Shown here: in pieces, positions 35,001-45,200 of the stretch
How the letters are laid out: each line of letters starts with the position of its first letter
Position numbering within the stretch: the first letter of the stretch is position 1
Origin: Allomyces arbusculus
Taxonomy: Eukaryota > Blastocladiomycota > Blastocladiomycetes > Blastocladiales > Blastocladiaceae
NCBI GenBank assembly: GCA_027604705.1
Contig: JADHYV010000087.1
Location: 1 to 64,000, forward strand
Length of the DNA stretch: 64,000 nucleotides
Direction: 5' to 3'
Notes under the pieces: model-generated
Databases searched by the model: none
What the model was told of the DNA's origin: nothing
Seen by the model: only the letters and a program-made list of their open reading frames with translations
Program-made: the position numbers and the translations under genes

Positions 35001-35432
35001 CGCGCCGGACGAGCGGTGCGAGCGCGTGGTCGAGGCGGACGATGCCGATGAGCGTTTTGGTGGCACAAGGCGCGTGGAAGTGGTCGCACCCGGCAGGGCC
35101 GTGGCCGCAGCCGGTGGCGACGGGCGTCCTGGTACTGTTGTTGCCGCCGCCGCCGACAGCGGGCGTGGGGGGGAGGAAAGTGCAGCCGGTCCATGCACGT
35201 CGTCTTGGCGAGGCGATGGCGTCGATACGGCGACATGGGGCGTCGCCGCGGTTGGGGTGCTGGTATTACTGCTGCCCATCGGGCTCATGGCGGCCGTGGC
35301 GACAGTTGCCGCCATGAGGAGCAAGGCGACTGCAGCCACGACCACGGCAACCACGTCGTGCGATCGGCTGCGCGGCACAGAGTGGAGGCCCGTTCGGGCG
35401 GCGGCGACGGGCGGGGAGGATGCGGGCGGCAT
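32073..35432 (-). CDS. Large mucin-like single-pass membrane protein
   Basis: One uninterrupted frame of 1119 residues. A hydrophobic segment at about 25-48 (VVAVVVAAVALLLMAATV) looks like a signal peptide or anchor. Residues 50-386 are Ser/Thr/Ala-rich with Asn-Thr-Thr sequons and TTTTT runs, as in heavily O-glycosylated wall-sensor ectodomains. A second TM at about 387-411 (VASALGTAMVVMGASAAVLV) ends in SRSKR, a stop-transfer signal. The 700-residue cytoplasmic part is Pro/Arg/Ser-rich, with one possible folded piece (DVYRRIDALVARLADADPALVDLD). It may be a cell-wall stress sensor, but no WSC or other known domain is seen. Long frames on the other strand are shadows. Confidence 0.65.
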   Translation of the reverse strand: MPPASSPPVAAARTGLHSVPRSRSHDVVAVVVAAVALLLMAATVATAAMSPMGSSNTSTPTAATPHVAVSTPSPRQDDVHGPAALSSPPRPLSAAAATTVPGRPSPPAAATALPGATTSTRLVPPKRSSASSASTTRSHRSSGASRTRSRTAAAGTASSRSSHTLPAHSNGTRAHTTSTTTTWVPAHTSATTTTEPISATAGPGVNVTATAGNGTLIASASASTSTIATTAASSITAANSTVSTVVGANTTTTTIATSAIGSGANTTTSASFHATVLPGAPPPAASTHAGSSASVPAPSLSARIGIMGPAPTVPTAVAPPPMSDAAAPAPVRPTAPMASTKLDTHATIRAPAHPHRTTSGSGTTDTVSEDAAAAATPHSFPIPSPSSAAVASALGTAMVVMGASAAVLVSRSKRVTPPVPPPPTPPPADVYRRIDALVARLADADPALVDLDAADALPPRTPLPQDARLAAVLGVHVSVIPLLRDELVRRRRLGLPLGPLIDGAHVPLDVHPPGAADKGTSPGGPNLFRRLFDLRYLQHWSGTGNAVLPTTASGGAYPPKMHMSPPPAPPRTVPLGPLPPVPPRAPPALTGMSPHTPDRPMSVLRRRNSTPSSIYGARSMSMYSRSPSPVPSTTSVESRLWRAWRRVKASVASADEIDGFDLRAASSMARASSVFEGGAAVMALRLSGDLRGSLDTEVSGFAPRRKRRPVLVERRPSRPRTWAGDDGADTPIPQRGRSLSFPTQMLQVAAAVARARAAQAAGLPVDPMDAVVVAALTGVSAATHTVDTSSSEDESGAHDIVDADGNVIRAPIYRLPRRTRRDSASTVNSLVADDARRSAYAARRARSRSRRSSATTAPNTLPRRPSDPASYATTGTRTVLSSSRIPYLDPVTPPQDDVRSVSEWSVATDALPPLHPPPRFAAAVPPRPDVPAPALAASPVRRRRVSWAGDLMPAPVSAPTPPAPWCDAATDDDVVSEWIDDIVVTSPMPPPRVMIGPQVPRHHHRPHPALTIVIQEPTPVDENEVYDLAAAERASSAPLSPATTIATTTTTCWSPPPPIARALPAQVVERPEWTLGAEWGTPADGWSALTEPARAATPPRAMSPPVLWDAEAAACEAAE

Positions 35433-36715
35433 GGTTGCGTGCAGTCAAGCGGAAAACGAATCGGGATCGTGCAGCTGGCGGCCGTCGCCCATGCCCGTCC
35501 GCAGCGAGCAAGCGCGAGAGCGGAAGCAGCGACCCTCGTGTCGCTGGGTTATTGACTTGCGGCCGGTCTGGTCGGAGGTGGTCAGAGGTTGAGCGTGAGC
35601 GACCGAGCGGGCGGGCAGGCGGACGAGCTGGTCGGATTGTTACTGGCTGCAGGCGCGGGAGAGCGGGCGGCAGGTGCCAAGAGCGCGACGAAGGCGAGGA
35701 CGGCACAGGATGCGGGGCGAGGAACAGGTGCAGCAAGCGCTGCCAGCGCAAACGTGCAACTTGTGGACGAGCAAGAGGTTGCAGGTCGACTCGGGTAAAT
35801 GTGCGTGGAGAAGGTTGCTTGGGATGGCGTGGCCGGCCGGCCGTGGACCCAGGTGGTAGGGGTCGGGGGTCGAGGCTGATCCACTGTGCCGAGGCCGACC
35901 GCGCGCGGGTCAGGAACAGTTGCGGACGGTGGTTGCGCGGGCCTGTGCGTCCGGATGTGGGGTAAAGGGAGCAATCGTCGTCGACGTCGGGCAGCTCGTC
36001 GTATTGCTGGGTCGGCCCGTCGGGGTGTGGTGGTGCTGGTGGTTCGGCGACGACGAAGCGTGTGCTGCTTGTGTTGGCTGCCCCGCTGACCCCGTCACAC
36101 GTTTCATGTCGTCATGTGGCGCGCCACCCAAGCCATGGCTTGTCGGTCGTGTTTCGCGTTTCGCCACGTTTCGCCTTCTCAGGTTTCACCGTGGCGCAGC
36201 CATGACTTGATCAGGAATCTACCTGCGTGGCGACACGTCCACGTCAGACGCTCCGCCTGTGCACTCCGTCACGCGTCTCCCGCTCCGGCGCGCAATGCTT
36301 CCCACGATCCACGCCCCTTGCTTGATGGCAGCCAGCGGGCCTTGTGCAAACGCAAACGACATGATGGGCAAGTGTCGCCGACAACGACACACACCATGTC
36401 ATGGCGACGCTCACTTCTCACCGGCCCACCAACCTCACCTCATCGTGACCGTGCTCCAAGGTACCCCTCTCTTCCTCGTTGCGGTCCCCACTCCCTCCCA
36501 TCAGTCCAGTTCGCTCCTGATCCGCTCTCTTGGGCCGCTGAACGTCCTCCACTTGCCACTCCCGCTCGCCATCGTCGCCATCTTCTCGCTCACCCGCCAT
36601 CCCACGTCCCTGATCCCGCCGCAGCCGCGCCCGTCGTTCAATCGCCCCTTGACGGCTTGGTCACCGCCCGCCCGTCACTCCCGCTAGACCGGTCATTTGA
36701 AGATTTCTCACCACG
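35433..36715. promoter_or_regulatory. Divergent intergenic region, 1.3 kb
   Basis: Gap between the mucin-like gene and the unassigned gene at 36716, which point away from each other. GC-rich open frames have no recognised homology. It presumably contains two promoters and leaders; nothing specific was identified. Confidence 0.4.
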
Positions 36716-38236
36716 ATGCCGTCGGCGCCCACGCCAGCGCCCGCGTCGGCCCCCGCCGCGCCCTCGCTGCGCAAGAGCGGGTCGATGCCTGTCCTGCGCG
36801 CGTCACTATCCAAACTACGCCTGCTTGGCAGCGCTCGAGCCCCATCCACCACCAATGCCGTGCGCGACGGGTCGACGACGCACCCGCGGCCGTCGCTCTC
36901 CATGACCTGGTCCCGGCGCCGCCCATCCGCCGCTGCTACTGCACTTTCATGTCCGACCAATTCCGCTCTCACGCGCCCGGCGACCCCGCCGCCATCCATC
37001 ACCCGGCGTGACACGGTCCTCGACCCGCTCCCACCCGTCCCGTCCCTCGCGCCGATCCCCAGCACCCCGTCATCAATGCGGTCGTTCGACAATGATCTGT
37101 CGCTGATCGCACACTGTGCACCCGACATTCCGCGACATACGCTCGTCGCGCGCGCCGACGTGGCCCGCGCCGCCGCACGGACCGCCGCAGGCACGCTCCC
37201 GCTCTCCGACCAGCGCGCCGACGCGCCCGTTGCTCTCCGTGGGGCCGTGGAGAAGGTGGTGGTGGAGGATGAGGTCTTGAACGTGCGGCACGTGCGAATT
37301 CCGCCAGTGATCGTGGAAAGTGATACGATGAGCAGCGTGTCGACGGTGGAGGAAACCAGCAAGGCCGTGGCGAAGGACGTGACCGGGCGTGGGACGGTCT
37401 TGGCCGACGCGAAAGCCGCCGTGCAGCGCGCGTGGAAACGCGCGAGTGCCGCCAAGTGGCATGGGGGGAAACGCGCTACGCTCGACAAGGCCGCGGCGCA
37501 GGATGGTCGCGCGGCGGCGACAATGTCGCACGCACCACGAGCTGACGCGCCGGTCTGCCTGGCGCGCGCGGCACCCGCAGCACCCGTTCCGCCAGTTATG
37601 GCGCTCACCTGGTCCCCACAGCGCGCCGCGGCGCTTGGCACGTGGCTCGACGAGGTGCGCGAGGAGGACGAGTCGGTCGAGGACGAAGACGAGGAGCGGC
37701 TTGACGTCGTCCAGGCCATGCAAATGTCGCCCATTGTCACGCCGTCGTCTCGTGTTTCCACAATGCCTCGCGCACCGGCACCGCAGCAGACGCAGCTGTC
37801 CGCGGGCCGGTCGGCTGCGCGCGCGAAGAAGCCCTCGCAGATTTTGTCGTTGTCGGACTTGGACTGGGACGCGCGCGCGCTGATCCGGCAATTGAATGCC
37901 GACACGGAGGTGGCGGACGTGAATTCGCCGTTGGCATCGTCGTCGTCGTCGTCGTCGTCAGCATCATCATCATCGTCGGGCGCTACAGTCAAGGCCAAGG
38001 TCGGAATCGCGCCGGCGGTCGAGCCGCCGCCCACAATCCCCGCGCGGTTCCGGCCCATGACGGCGAGCTCGTCGACGTCGACGCTCACGGCCTTACCAGT
38101 GTACTCGATTATGGCCTCGACAAACGCGGCGATACCGTCACTGGGCACGTCGCCGCCGCCATACCCGGCCATGTCGGCCGTCAGCGAGGAAGGGACGAGC
38201 CCGGGCAAGAAGGACGCGGCCGCAGGCAAGGCGTGA
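36716..38236 (+). CDS. Unassigned Ser/Ala/Pro-rich protein
   Basis: A single frame of 506 residues that starts in good context (cacgATGCCG) and uses GC-ending codons like its neighbours. It is largely disordered. Visible blocks are a basic N-terminus (LRKSGSMPVLRASLSKLRLL), an acidic run (REEDESVEDEDEERLD), a short ordered-looking motif (ILSLSDLDWDARALIRQLNAD) and a poly-Ser tract, ending Lys/Ala-rich. No family is recognised. A 619-codon frame covers the same DNA on the minus strand, but it is Gly/Arg/Asp low-complexity and begins in non-coding sequence, so I prefer the plus strand. Confidence 0.5.
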   Translation: MPSAPTPAPASAPAAPSLRKSGSMPVLRASLSKLRLLGSARAPSTTNAVRDGSTTHPRPSLSMTWSRRRPSAAATALSCPTNSALTRPATPPPSITRRDTVLDPLPPVPSLAPIPSTPSSMRSFDNDLSLIAHCAPDIPRHTLVARADVARAAARTAAGTLPLSDQRADAPVALRGAVEKVVVEDEVLNVRHVRIPPVIVESDTMSSVSTVEETSKAVAKDVTGRGTVLADAKAAVQRAWKRASAAKWHGGKRATLDKAAAQDGRAAATMSHAPRADAPVCLARAAPAAPVPPVMALTWSPQRAAALGTWLDEVREEDESVEDEDEERLDVVQAMQMSPIVTPSSRVSTMPRAPAPQQTQLSAGRSAARAKKPSQILSLSDLDWDARALIRQLNADTEVADVNSPLASSSSSSSSASSSSSGATVKAKVGIAPAVEPPPTIPARFRPMTASSSTSTLTALPVYSIMASTNAAIPSLGTSPPPYPAMSAVSEEGTSPGKKDAAAGKA

Positions 38237-38610
38237 CAACTATTCACAACGCGTTCTTTATTCGTGAGATTGACTGCCGTGTCGCCACTCCCCCCTCCCA
38301 TCGCTCTTTGGTCGCTGCCCTTGTTTTCTGCTTTGTTTGATGCCTTGATCACCCCCTCGTTACCATTCGCATTTGCTCGCTGAAAACCCCCCCCCCCCCT
38401 CCCCCCCACCTCCCTCACCCCCATCAATCTTTGCTCGTGCGCGTCGCTCTTCGTCTTTCCACCTCCTCGTTGACCTCTTACGAAGCATTTATCGGTCGTT
38501 GAAGGAGCATCAAATGCCAAATTAACTGTCGTTTCTTCCAGCTCGTCGCGCTACCTGCTCCGCCAAAATTGTGCTCCATTCTCTCTTTTGCCGTCCACCG
38601 GGCAGTCCCG
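38237..38610. other. Convergent 3' intergenic region with C tract
   Basis: This holds the 3' ends of the gene at 36716 and of ATG16L1-like. It includes a 13-base C run at 38387-38399, one T, then seven more C. Nothing else was recognised. Confidence 0.55.
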
Positions 38611-40867
38611 CTAAACGGTCCAAAACGTCAAGTGCCCTCCCTTATCAATCGAATACATGCGCGTGCCGAGCCTCGGGTGCCACTTGACGTCGTTGACCTG
38701 TGACCTACGTGCGTCCACCCAATCAGAACGTCAGTACCTGCCCATCCCCCGTTGCGCGTCGCCCAGACCGTACCCGTGTCCACCCGTCAAGACAAGACTA
38801 TCATCGGTGCGCCAATCCCAGACATGTATCGACCCATCCGTCGCGCCCACGCCGACATACGTCCCACCCGGGGACTGCCCGAGTTTGGTGGCCGACCCGA
38901 CGCGCAAAAACGCCGACGACAGCGTATGCACGACCTTGCCCTCGCGCATATCCACGAGCCGCACCTTGTGGTCGCGCGCGAGCACAACAAACGTATTCGG
39001 GTCTACTTGGTCGTCATGTCAGAATTTCCACCCGCACCCCCAAACCCAACTCGTCGTTCAAACGCACCCTTTTGCACAATCGAAATGACTGGCGCCGCCG
39101 CCGGGCCCGTTCCGGCCACGACCACCTCGCTCGACATTTGCGCCGCGTTCACGTCCCAAACGCGCGCGCGCCCGTCCTGGTGCGCGGACACAATCGTAGT
39201 TCCGGAATAATCCGCGATTGCCAAATCCAAACACGCCGACGCGGCCGCGAGCGACTTGACCCCGTTCCCCTTGGCCACGTCCCAGACCCTCAGCGTCCGA
39301 TCCGCTCCACCTGACACGACCAAATCCCCGCGCCCCGTGACCGCGACCGCCGTCACTTTCCCGTTATGCCCGGTGAACGTGTGCACGAGTTTCATCGCGA
39401 CGGGCGGGACCGGTGCGCCGGGTGCAGTGCGTGGCGGGGTGAACGTCCCGCTGCCGGCGACGGGCGCGTATAAGCGGACGCCGTAGTCGTTGGACCCGGT
39501 GACGAGGTATGAGTTGCCCGCGGTGGAAAAGGACATGGCGAGGATCGAGGAGAGAGCGCCGGATAAAGTCGCGACGGGTTGCGCCGTGACGGCGTGCCAC
39601 AGCTTGACTTGCTTGTCGACGCCGCCGGTCGCGACGAGATCGAGCGGTCCAGAGACGGCGACGCAGACGGATTCTTCGTCGTGCGCGGTCTAGGTCGTGA
39701 GCGAAGGTGAGCAAAGCCGGAACGGAAAGAGGCAGAGGGACGAGGCGTACCACAGTGCGCTCCACCTGTTGTGGCACGACTTCGGCGTCCTCATTCTTTG
39801 GCGGCCACGGCTCGCTCGTGACCGGCGCACTTGCCGTGGCCGCACCTCCACCGCCACCGCCGCCCGTGAAGAGCGACGTGAACGTGGACTTGACGCGTGT
39901 CGAGAGCGACCTGGTCGCCTCGATAAACTCGTTCGCGTCATTCACTTTCGCAGCTAGCGCCGATTTTTCCTTGAGGTATCGGTCGAGCAACTGCGCGTAC
40001 TCGGCTTTCGCCTTGTCGTGCTGTTCGGATTTGACGTTCAGCTCGAGCTGCGTCGCGGCCAATTCGTCTTGCAAGACGACAATCGCCTGGTCCTTGGCGT
40101 AGTTGGTGTTGTGCGCGTCCTTGAGTTTGCCGGCCAGGTCGTCGACCTGTTGGGTGAGGGCGAGGACTCTATGGGAGCATGGGCGGTCAGCGAAAAGAAT
40201 TGCGGATTTTGATGAAAGCGTAGAGTACTTGGCGGCCAGTTGCCGATTCGCGCGTTCCTGCCGCGCCAAGAGCGCCTGCAAGTCCCGGTTCTGCTGCACC
40301 TGCTCGTTTAAGTCGTGCTCGGCGCGCTCCTTGTCACGGCGCATCAGCTCGAGCCGGCGTTCGAGTGCGGCCGCGTCAGCGACGTGCGATGTGGAGGCGC
40401 TGCGCGAGAGCGGGCTGCAGGGGCAACACCGAATCAGAGAAAATGCCGTGCGTTGGGAGAAGGAGGGGGCATCACACACCGTGTTCGCGGCGACACGGCT
40501 GACGCTGCAGGTGCGGGTTGGTCGTCGGCGACAGCGGACGCCGGGGAGGTAGCGTCGCGCAAGTCGTGCACGACCTTGTTCAGGTAGAGCGCCTGCGAAA
40601 AGAGGCGCGAGTCTAGACAGCAGCAGTTGCCAATGAATTGCGATGCCTGGAAGGGACTTGGTAGCGCAGGCTGGGCATACAGTCGCTGATAATGTCGCGC
40701 GTCACGGCGCTGGCGCGATCGTAGCCGTCGAGCTGCGTCTGGATGCGCGCGAGCCATGGCGGGACGGGCGCTGCGGATGCGGCAGGCGGTATCGCAGAGT
40801 CGGCTGGTGTTGATGGCGTGGCCGCACCGGGCTCGGTGCCCGCTGGCGGGTCGGTTGGGTCGGACAT
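38611..40867 (-). CDS. ATG16L1: Autophagy protein 16, ATG16L1-type with WD40 propeller
   Basis: Seven exons (40867-40681, 40612-40480, 40414-40229, 40168-39751, 39689-39068, 39002-38738, 38704-38611) give 634 residues, close to human ATG16L1 (607). ATG16 scaffolds the ATG12-ATG5 conjugate that lipidates ATG8 on the growing autophagosome. The N-terminal ATG5-binding helix (VPPWLARIQTQLDGYDR...SDYSRLFSQAL) is followed by a long coiled coil ending YLKEKSALAAKVNDANEFIE. A C-terminal seven-blade WD40 domain follows, with ATGGVDKQVKLW, VSGGADRTLRVWDV, SAHQDGRARVWDV and the final SIDKGGHLTFW. Each blade aligns in order with the animal protein. Yeast and other Dikarya Atg16 lack the propeller. Confidence 0.92.
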
Positions 40868-41182
40868 GGCGTTGGCGTCGGTTGCGGCAAGTCGGTACTG
40901 GGTTATTGGATCAGAGGCAGTGCTGGCAAGCTGGCCAACAGTGTCGACACCGACGACGTAAAGCCAACGGCGTCAAATTCGACGACGACAGCAGTGGCGG
41001 GCACGGGCGGGCGCGACGGGCCAGGGATGGTCCACGTCACTGCGCGTGCTAACCGCGCTGCGCCGCGTCGTCGGTGTGCTCGGTCTTGCTCTCAAGCCGC
41101 GTTCCACAACCTCATCGCGGAGCACGACGACGCCCATCCACACCAACCCATCCGCATCTGCACTGCCCGCACCTGCAGCAGA
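40868..41182. promoter_or_regulatory. Bidirectional promoter, ATG16 / PITHD1
   Basis: 315 bp between divergent start codons. No motif was assigned. Confidence 0.5.
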
Positions 41183-41974
41183 ATGGCGCACGGCCACCAT
41201 CACCATCACGCCGGCGCGTGCGGCGACGAGGCGCACGCCGACGACCACCACGACCACCACGGCCACGATCACAACCACGACCACGACGGCCCGGACCGCG
41301 GTGAGGAATTCAGTCTCTACCAGCACATCGACCTCGACAAGATCCGCTGCCTCAACGAGGCCGAGCCCGACATGGCCAAAGGCATCATCAAGCCCTGGCA
41401 CGACCGCCTCGACGACACCAGGTTTCTCGAGTCGGACGCCGACGAGCAGCTCATCATCTTCATTCCCTTTTCGGGCCAAGTTAAGCTCAAGTCGCTCGCG
41501 CTACGCTGCGACCCGGACGATGCGGCGCCCGCCGAGTTGCGTGCGTGCGTACTCCTTGCGTTGCTCACACGCATCGCCTCATTCCGCGGCCTTCGCTGAC
41601 CCCGGCTGCCGCATCATTGCAGTTTCATCAACACCGACACGCTCGACTTTGATTCGGCGGAAACGACGGCGCCCGCGCAGCAATGGGACCTGATTGCGCC
41701 CGCCGACCTGGTGTCCGTGCAGGACGAGTCGCAGGGCGTCGTGACCTACCCAATGAAACCCGCCAAGTTCCGCGCCGTGCGCTCATTGACGCTCTTCATC
41801 CCGCGCAATTTCGGCGACGACGTGACGCGCATTCGATACCTCGGCCTGCAGGGCGAGCACACGGCCGTCTCGCGCGACCCCATCATCACCGTCTACGAGG
41901 CTGCGGCCAACCCGGCCGACCACCAGAAGATTACGGGCACCGACCCGATGAGCGCAGGGCACCGCACCGTGTGA
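41183..41974 (+). CDS. PITHD1: PITH domain-containing protein 1
   Basis: Exons 41183-41544 and 41623-41974 give 237 residues. The PITH domain is a beta-sandwich that binds the 26S proteasome; PITHD1 proteins lack the thioredoxin part found in TXNL1. A His/Asp-rich N-terminus (HGHHHHHAGACG, then HHDHHGHDHNHDHDG) may bind metal. It is followed by IDLDKIRCLNEAEPDMAKG, FLESDADEQLIIFIPFSGQVKLKSL, and after the intron IRYLGLQGEH and ...EAAANPADHQK, all aligned with animal PITHD1. The next gene starts 163 bp downstream on the same strand. Confidence 0.93.
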
Positions 41975-42137
41975 TACCTATCCACGCTATTATTGGAATC
42001 TCGTTATTGCTATGTATCGGCTGTGGCAACTCTGGTGGGCGCCCTTCGTTCAGGCCATCCGCCCACCTTCCGAATTTACAGGGAGCGCGCGCGACGAGCA
42101 TGCGACTGGGCGCGACTGCCCGCAATCCGAGCACACG

Positions 42138-43936
42138 ATGCCCAACGACTTGGCGTTCAACGGCATCCTGCACGAATATTCGTTTCTCGCCGTCGATAAG
42201 TTTGCGGCTGCCACATCGGCCGACTTTGAACATCTTTTGACGCACGCGCACTCGGACCATACGTCGGGCATTGCACATTTACCACCCAAGACCAAAGTGT
42301 ACTGCACCCACGCGACCAAGACGTACCTGTCGATTGTCAATGACCCACCCGTCGGCCACTTGGATTTGGTCGCGGCCGAGTACGACCGGCCGTTTACGCT
42401 CTCGTCAAAGAGTGACCCGCCGGTCGTGGTCAAGGTGACATTTATTGATGCGTTCCATTGCCCAGGCTCGGCAAGGTACTGTGGTGCGGATGTCTGTTTT
42501 GCTGGTGACATTGAGGCTATATGCACTGACCTTTATCCATCGCAGTATTCTGATTGAAGGCCCCCACGGTACCGTTCTGCATACAGGCGATTTCCGGTTC
42601 GATTCCGAGTGCGAGGTGCACTGGAGCCGGACTCGGCTCAAAGACGTGCACGTCGACAGCATCTACATTGACACGACGTTTGTCGAGTACGACCGCGAGT
42701 TCCCGCTCCGTGTACGCAACGCTCTTGAGTTGTTCGACGACTCGTCTCATCTGGCTAACCATCACGCGGTTCATCCAGATCGACTCGGTTGACCACGCCG
42801 TCACCGAAGCCTTCGACCCGACCCACGCTCACTACGCCATCCGCCGCCTGCAACTCGGCCACGAGCACCTTCTCCGCTTTATCTATACCGCACACGGCCT
42901 CCGCACGCGGCTGCCACCCGCCATTCATCGTGCCTACCTCTCCCTGTTCCCGCTGACCGACCACGCCTGGTTCGACCCACCTCCACTCCCCACTTCCCCG
43001 CACATCCACGTCTGCACCGACGCCGCATGCCGCACCGCCTGCGCCCGACGCATCAATGCCGACACCCGGTCTCGCGTGGCCACCGGCACAGCCGCCACGG
43101 GCTGGATTGAGCTCAGGGCGTGCGCAATCCACTTTTGCCGCATCCCGGCGGCAATGGACGTGTCGGCGTACGGCGCGACGACGGCGTCACATCCCGGGTG
43201 GGTGGCCGCGGGATTCGATGCGAATACGTTGCGCGTGCTGTACGCGCAGCATTCGAGTCGGGCCGAAGTGGTGCGGTGTTTGGCGTGGTTGAGGCCGCGG
43301 ACGGCGGTGAGTACGACAGTCACGGATGTCGATGGGCAGATGGACTGGGAGGCGTTTTTGGCACGCGAGGCGCCGTGGGTCGCGGTGCGTGGGGAGTATT
43401 TGTTGGCCAAGGCGCACGTCGGGGGTGGGGTGGGGCCAGTGCCGAGATTTATTGGGCTCGACGAGGGGAAGGGGGACGGGGATGTGGAGATGGACGAGGT
43501 GGTACGTAGTCAGGTGGACGTGCCGCCAAGCGACTGGCCGGTCGGATGCCCGCCGTCCCATCCACGGCCCAAGCGTGGATCGCTGTTTCTCGAGGACCCG
43601 GTCGTCTTGTCGTACTTGCGCAGCGACGCATACCGCAATCGGGTGCCTGTCGCGGCCTTGTCGCGGCAGCCACCCACACCCGAGGCTCCCGCCACGAACG
43701 GGCGTGCAGGTACGCCGGTGGCCGGTGGAGACAACCTCGTGCAATTGCTCGAACGGTCGGTGAACGCGTGCCGCCCGAAAACGGTCCGAGAACGCGTCGA
43801 CGAGTTGGTCGAGCAGATGCGGCGCGACGGTGGACGGCTGCCGCTGTGGCTCGTCCGGAGGGTGACGCGCCCGACCGGTCGTCGAAGCGGGGCGCGTCGA
43901 GGAAAACCGGGAAGATTGAGAAATGAAATGAAATGA
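42138..43936 (+). CDS. DCLRE1C: Artemis/SNM1-family metallo-beta-lactamase nuclease
   Basis: Exons 42138-42475, 42546-42711 and 42779-43936 give 553 residues; an in-frame Met at 42012 is possible but less likely. Artemis-type enzymes trim DNA ends and open hairpins during double-strand-break repair. The two-metal motif THAHSDH lies at residues 35-41, DAFHCPGS near 103-110, and VLHTGDFRF after the first splice carries the metal-binding Asp. The beta-CASP part is seen in RLQLGHEHLLRFIY and RVLYAQHSSRAEVVRCLAWLRP, which align with Artemis ([23 protein letters not shown]). That match favours Artemis over Pso2/SNM1A, but subfamily placement is by eye. The C-terminal third is disordered. Confidence 0.8.
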
Positions 43937-44232
43937 AAAGAAGGATCATGTTTATCATTGGGGTTCGAGTCACGGACCAGCGCGCAGGGTCGTTGCATGA
44001 TCGGCATCAGGTTTGGCCGGCCTCCACAGGAACAACGGCCGGGCGGTTGAACGGCGACAAACCGCCACCATCCACGAGACCAAAATCTCGAATTTCTTTC
44101 TTGCTCCCTGTACTCTCTCGCCATTGTCTTGAACAACATAAAGAGACGCGTCCCCAGCGACGATTTGTACTTTCAGCTCTCCAGCAGCAAGTATCGGCCC
44201 AGCAGCACCAGCAAGTTCCCAACTCGACCACC

Positions 44233-45200
44233 ATGACCACTTCGACCCTGTCCGTCCCGCGCGCGCCCTACACGCTTGCCGTGATGCGCGCGCTCGCGCC
44301 CTCGTTTGCAGGCGCCGTCAGCAAGCACCCCGACGGCAATTCCATCATCGTCGACAAGGCATTCGCGCAGCACGACGCCTACGAGCACGCGCTGCGCCAG
44401 TTTGTGCCCAACATCGTGATTGTGCCCGCCGACGACAAGCACCCGGATGGCAACTTCGTCGAGGACACGCACGTGGCTGTGGGCCGCGTGGTCGTGGCCA
44501 CGCAGCCGGGCCACGAGTCGCGACGGGGCGAAGTGCCTCCGATGGCCGAAGCTGTGCGCAAGGCGGTTGGGGATAAGGGGTGGTATTACAATATGGCCGA
44601 TGCGGGGGAGGCGTACTTGGATGGCGGCGATGTGTTGTTCACGGGTACGCTTCTCTCGATTCATGCTGGATTTCGGTAAGCGAGTGCGGAGGCCTGACGC
44701 GCGAGCGACCGCTATTTTTTGTAGGTGTCCATCTCCTAATCGGCTTGTCGGACCGCACGAACCCGGCGGGCGCGGCCTTCCTCGAGCGCGCCGTCAAGGA
44801 GCACTACCCGTCGCTCTCTGTCGTGACCGTCGACCTGCGCGCGCAGCCGACGCTGCACCTGAAGTGTGTCGTGACCGCTCTCTCGCACACGGTGCTCATC
44901 TTTTCCGACGACGAGCCCGGCCGGTTCGCGTACGCGCAGCTGCCTGAATCTGTGCGGTCGACCTACGAGATCGTGTGGGTGCCCGACCAGGTGGCGAGCA
45001 ACGTGCTCGCGTTCCCGGACGGCAAGGGTGGATTGCTGGGCGTGGTCGCCCAGGGCGGGTTCCCGGCGTCGGAGAAAATTGTGGACGAGGTGGTGGCGAC
45101 GCGGTTTGGCAAGGACGTGCCCGTGGTCAAGCTCGACATGTCCGAGTTTATTAAGGCTGATGGCGCGCTGACGTGCTGCTCGCTGCTGTTCAACTGCTAG
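44233..45200 (+). CDS. DDAH: Dimethylarginine dimethylaminohydrolase
   Basis: Exons 44233-44644 and 44725-45200 give 295 residues, the usual DDAH length. DDAH hydrolyses asymmetric dimethylarginine, released when methylated proteins are degraded, to citrulline and dimethylamine. The substrate-binding stretch NFVEDTHVAVGRVVV, YLDGGDVLFTG, the catalytic His in LHLKCVVTAL and the catalytic Cys near the C-terminus in GALTCCSLLF are all present in family order, so the enzyme should be active. The start sits in context accaccATGACC. It lies in a run of four genes on the plus strand. Confidence 0.93.

Noticed and set aside
34162-35592. 476-codon open frame on the plus strand
   Set aside because: It is antisense to the mucin-like gene, low-complexity Val/Ala/Gly and without family marks. 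GC3-rich genes in this window throw many such shadow frames.
36661-38520. 619-codon minus frame as a gene
   Set aside because: Its start lies in C-rich non-coding DNA and the product is Gly/Arg/Asp low-complexity. The plus frame has a better start context and typical codon use.
43951-43975. tRNA gene suggested by ggttcgagtca, a good B-box match
   Set aside because: No T-stem, anticodon stem or acceptor stem can be formed around it. It lies just after the Artemis-like stop codon.
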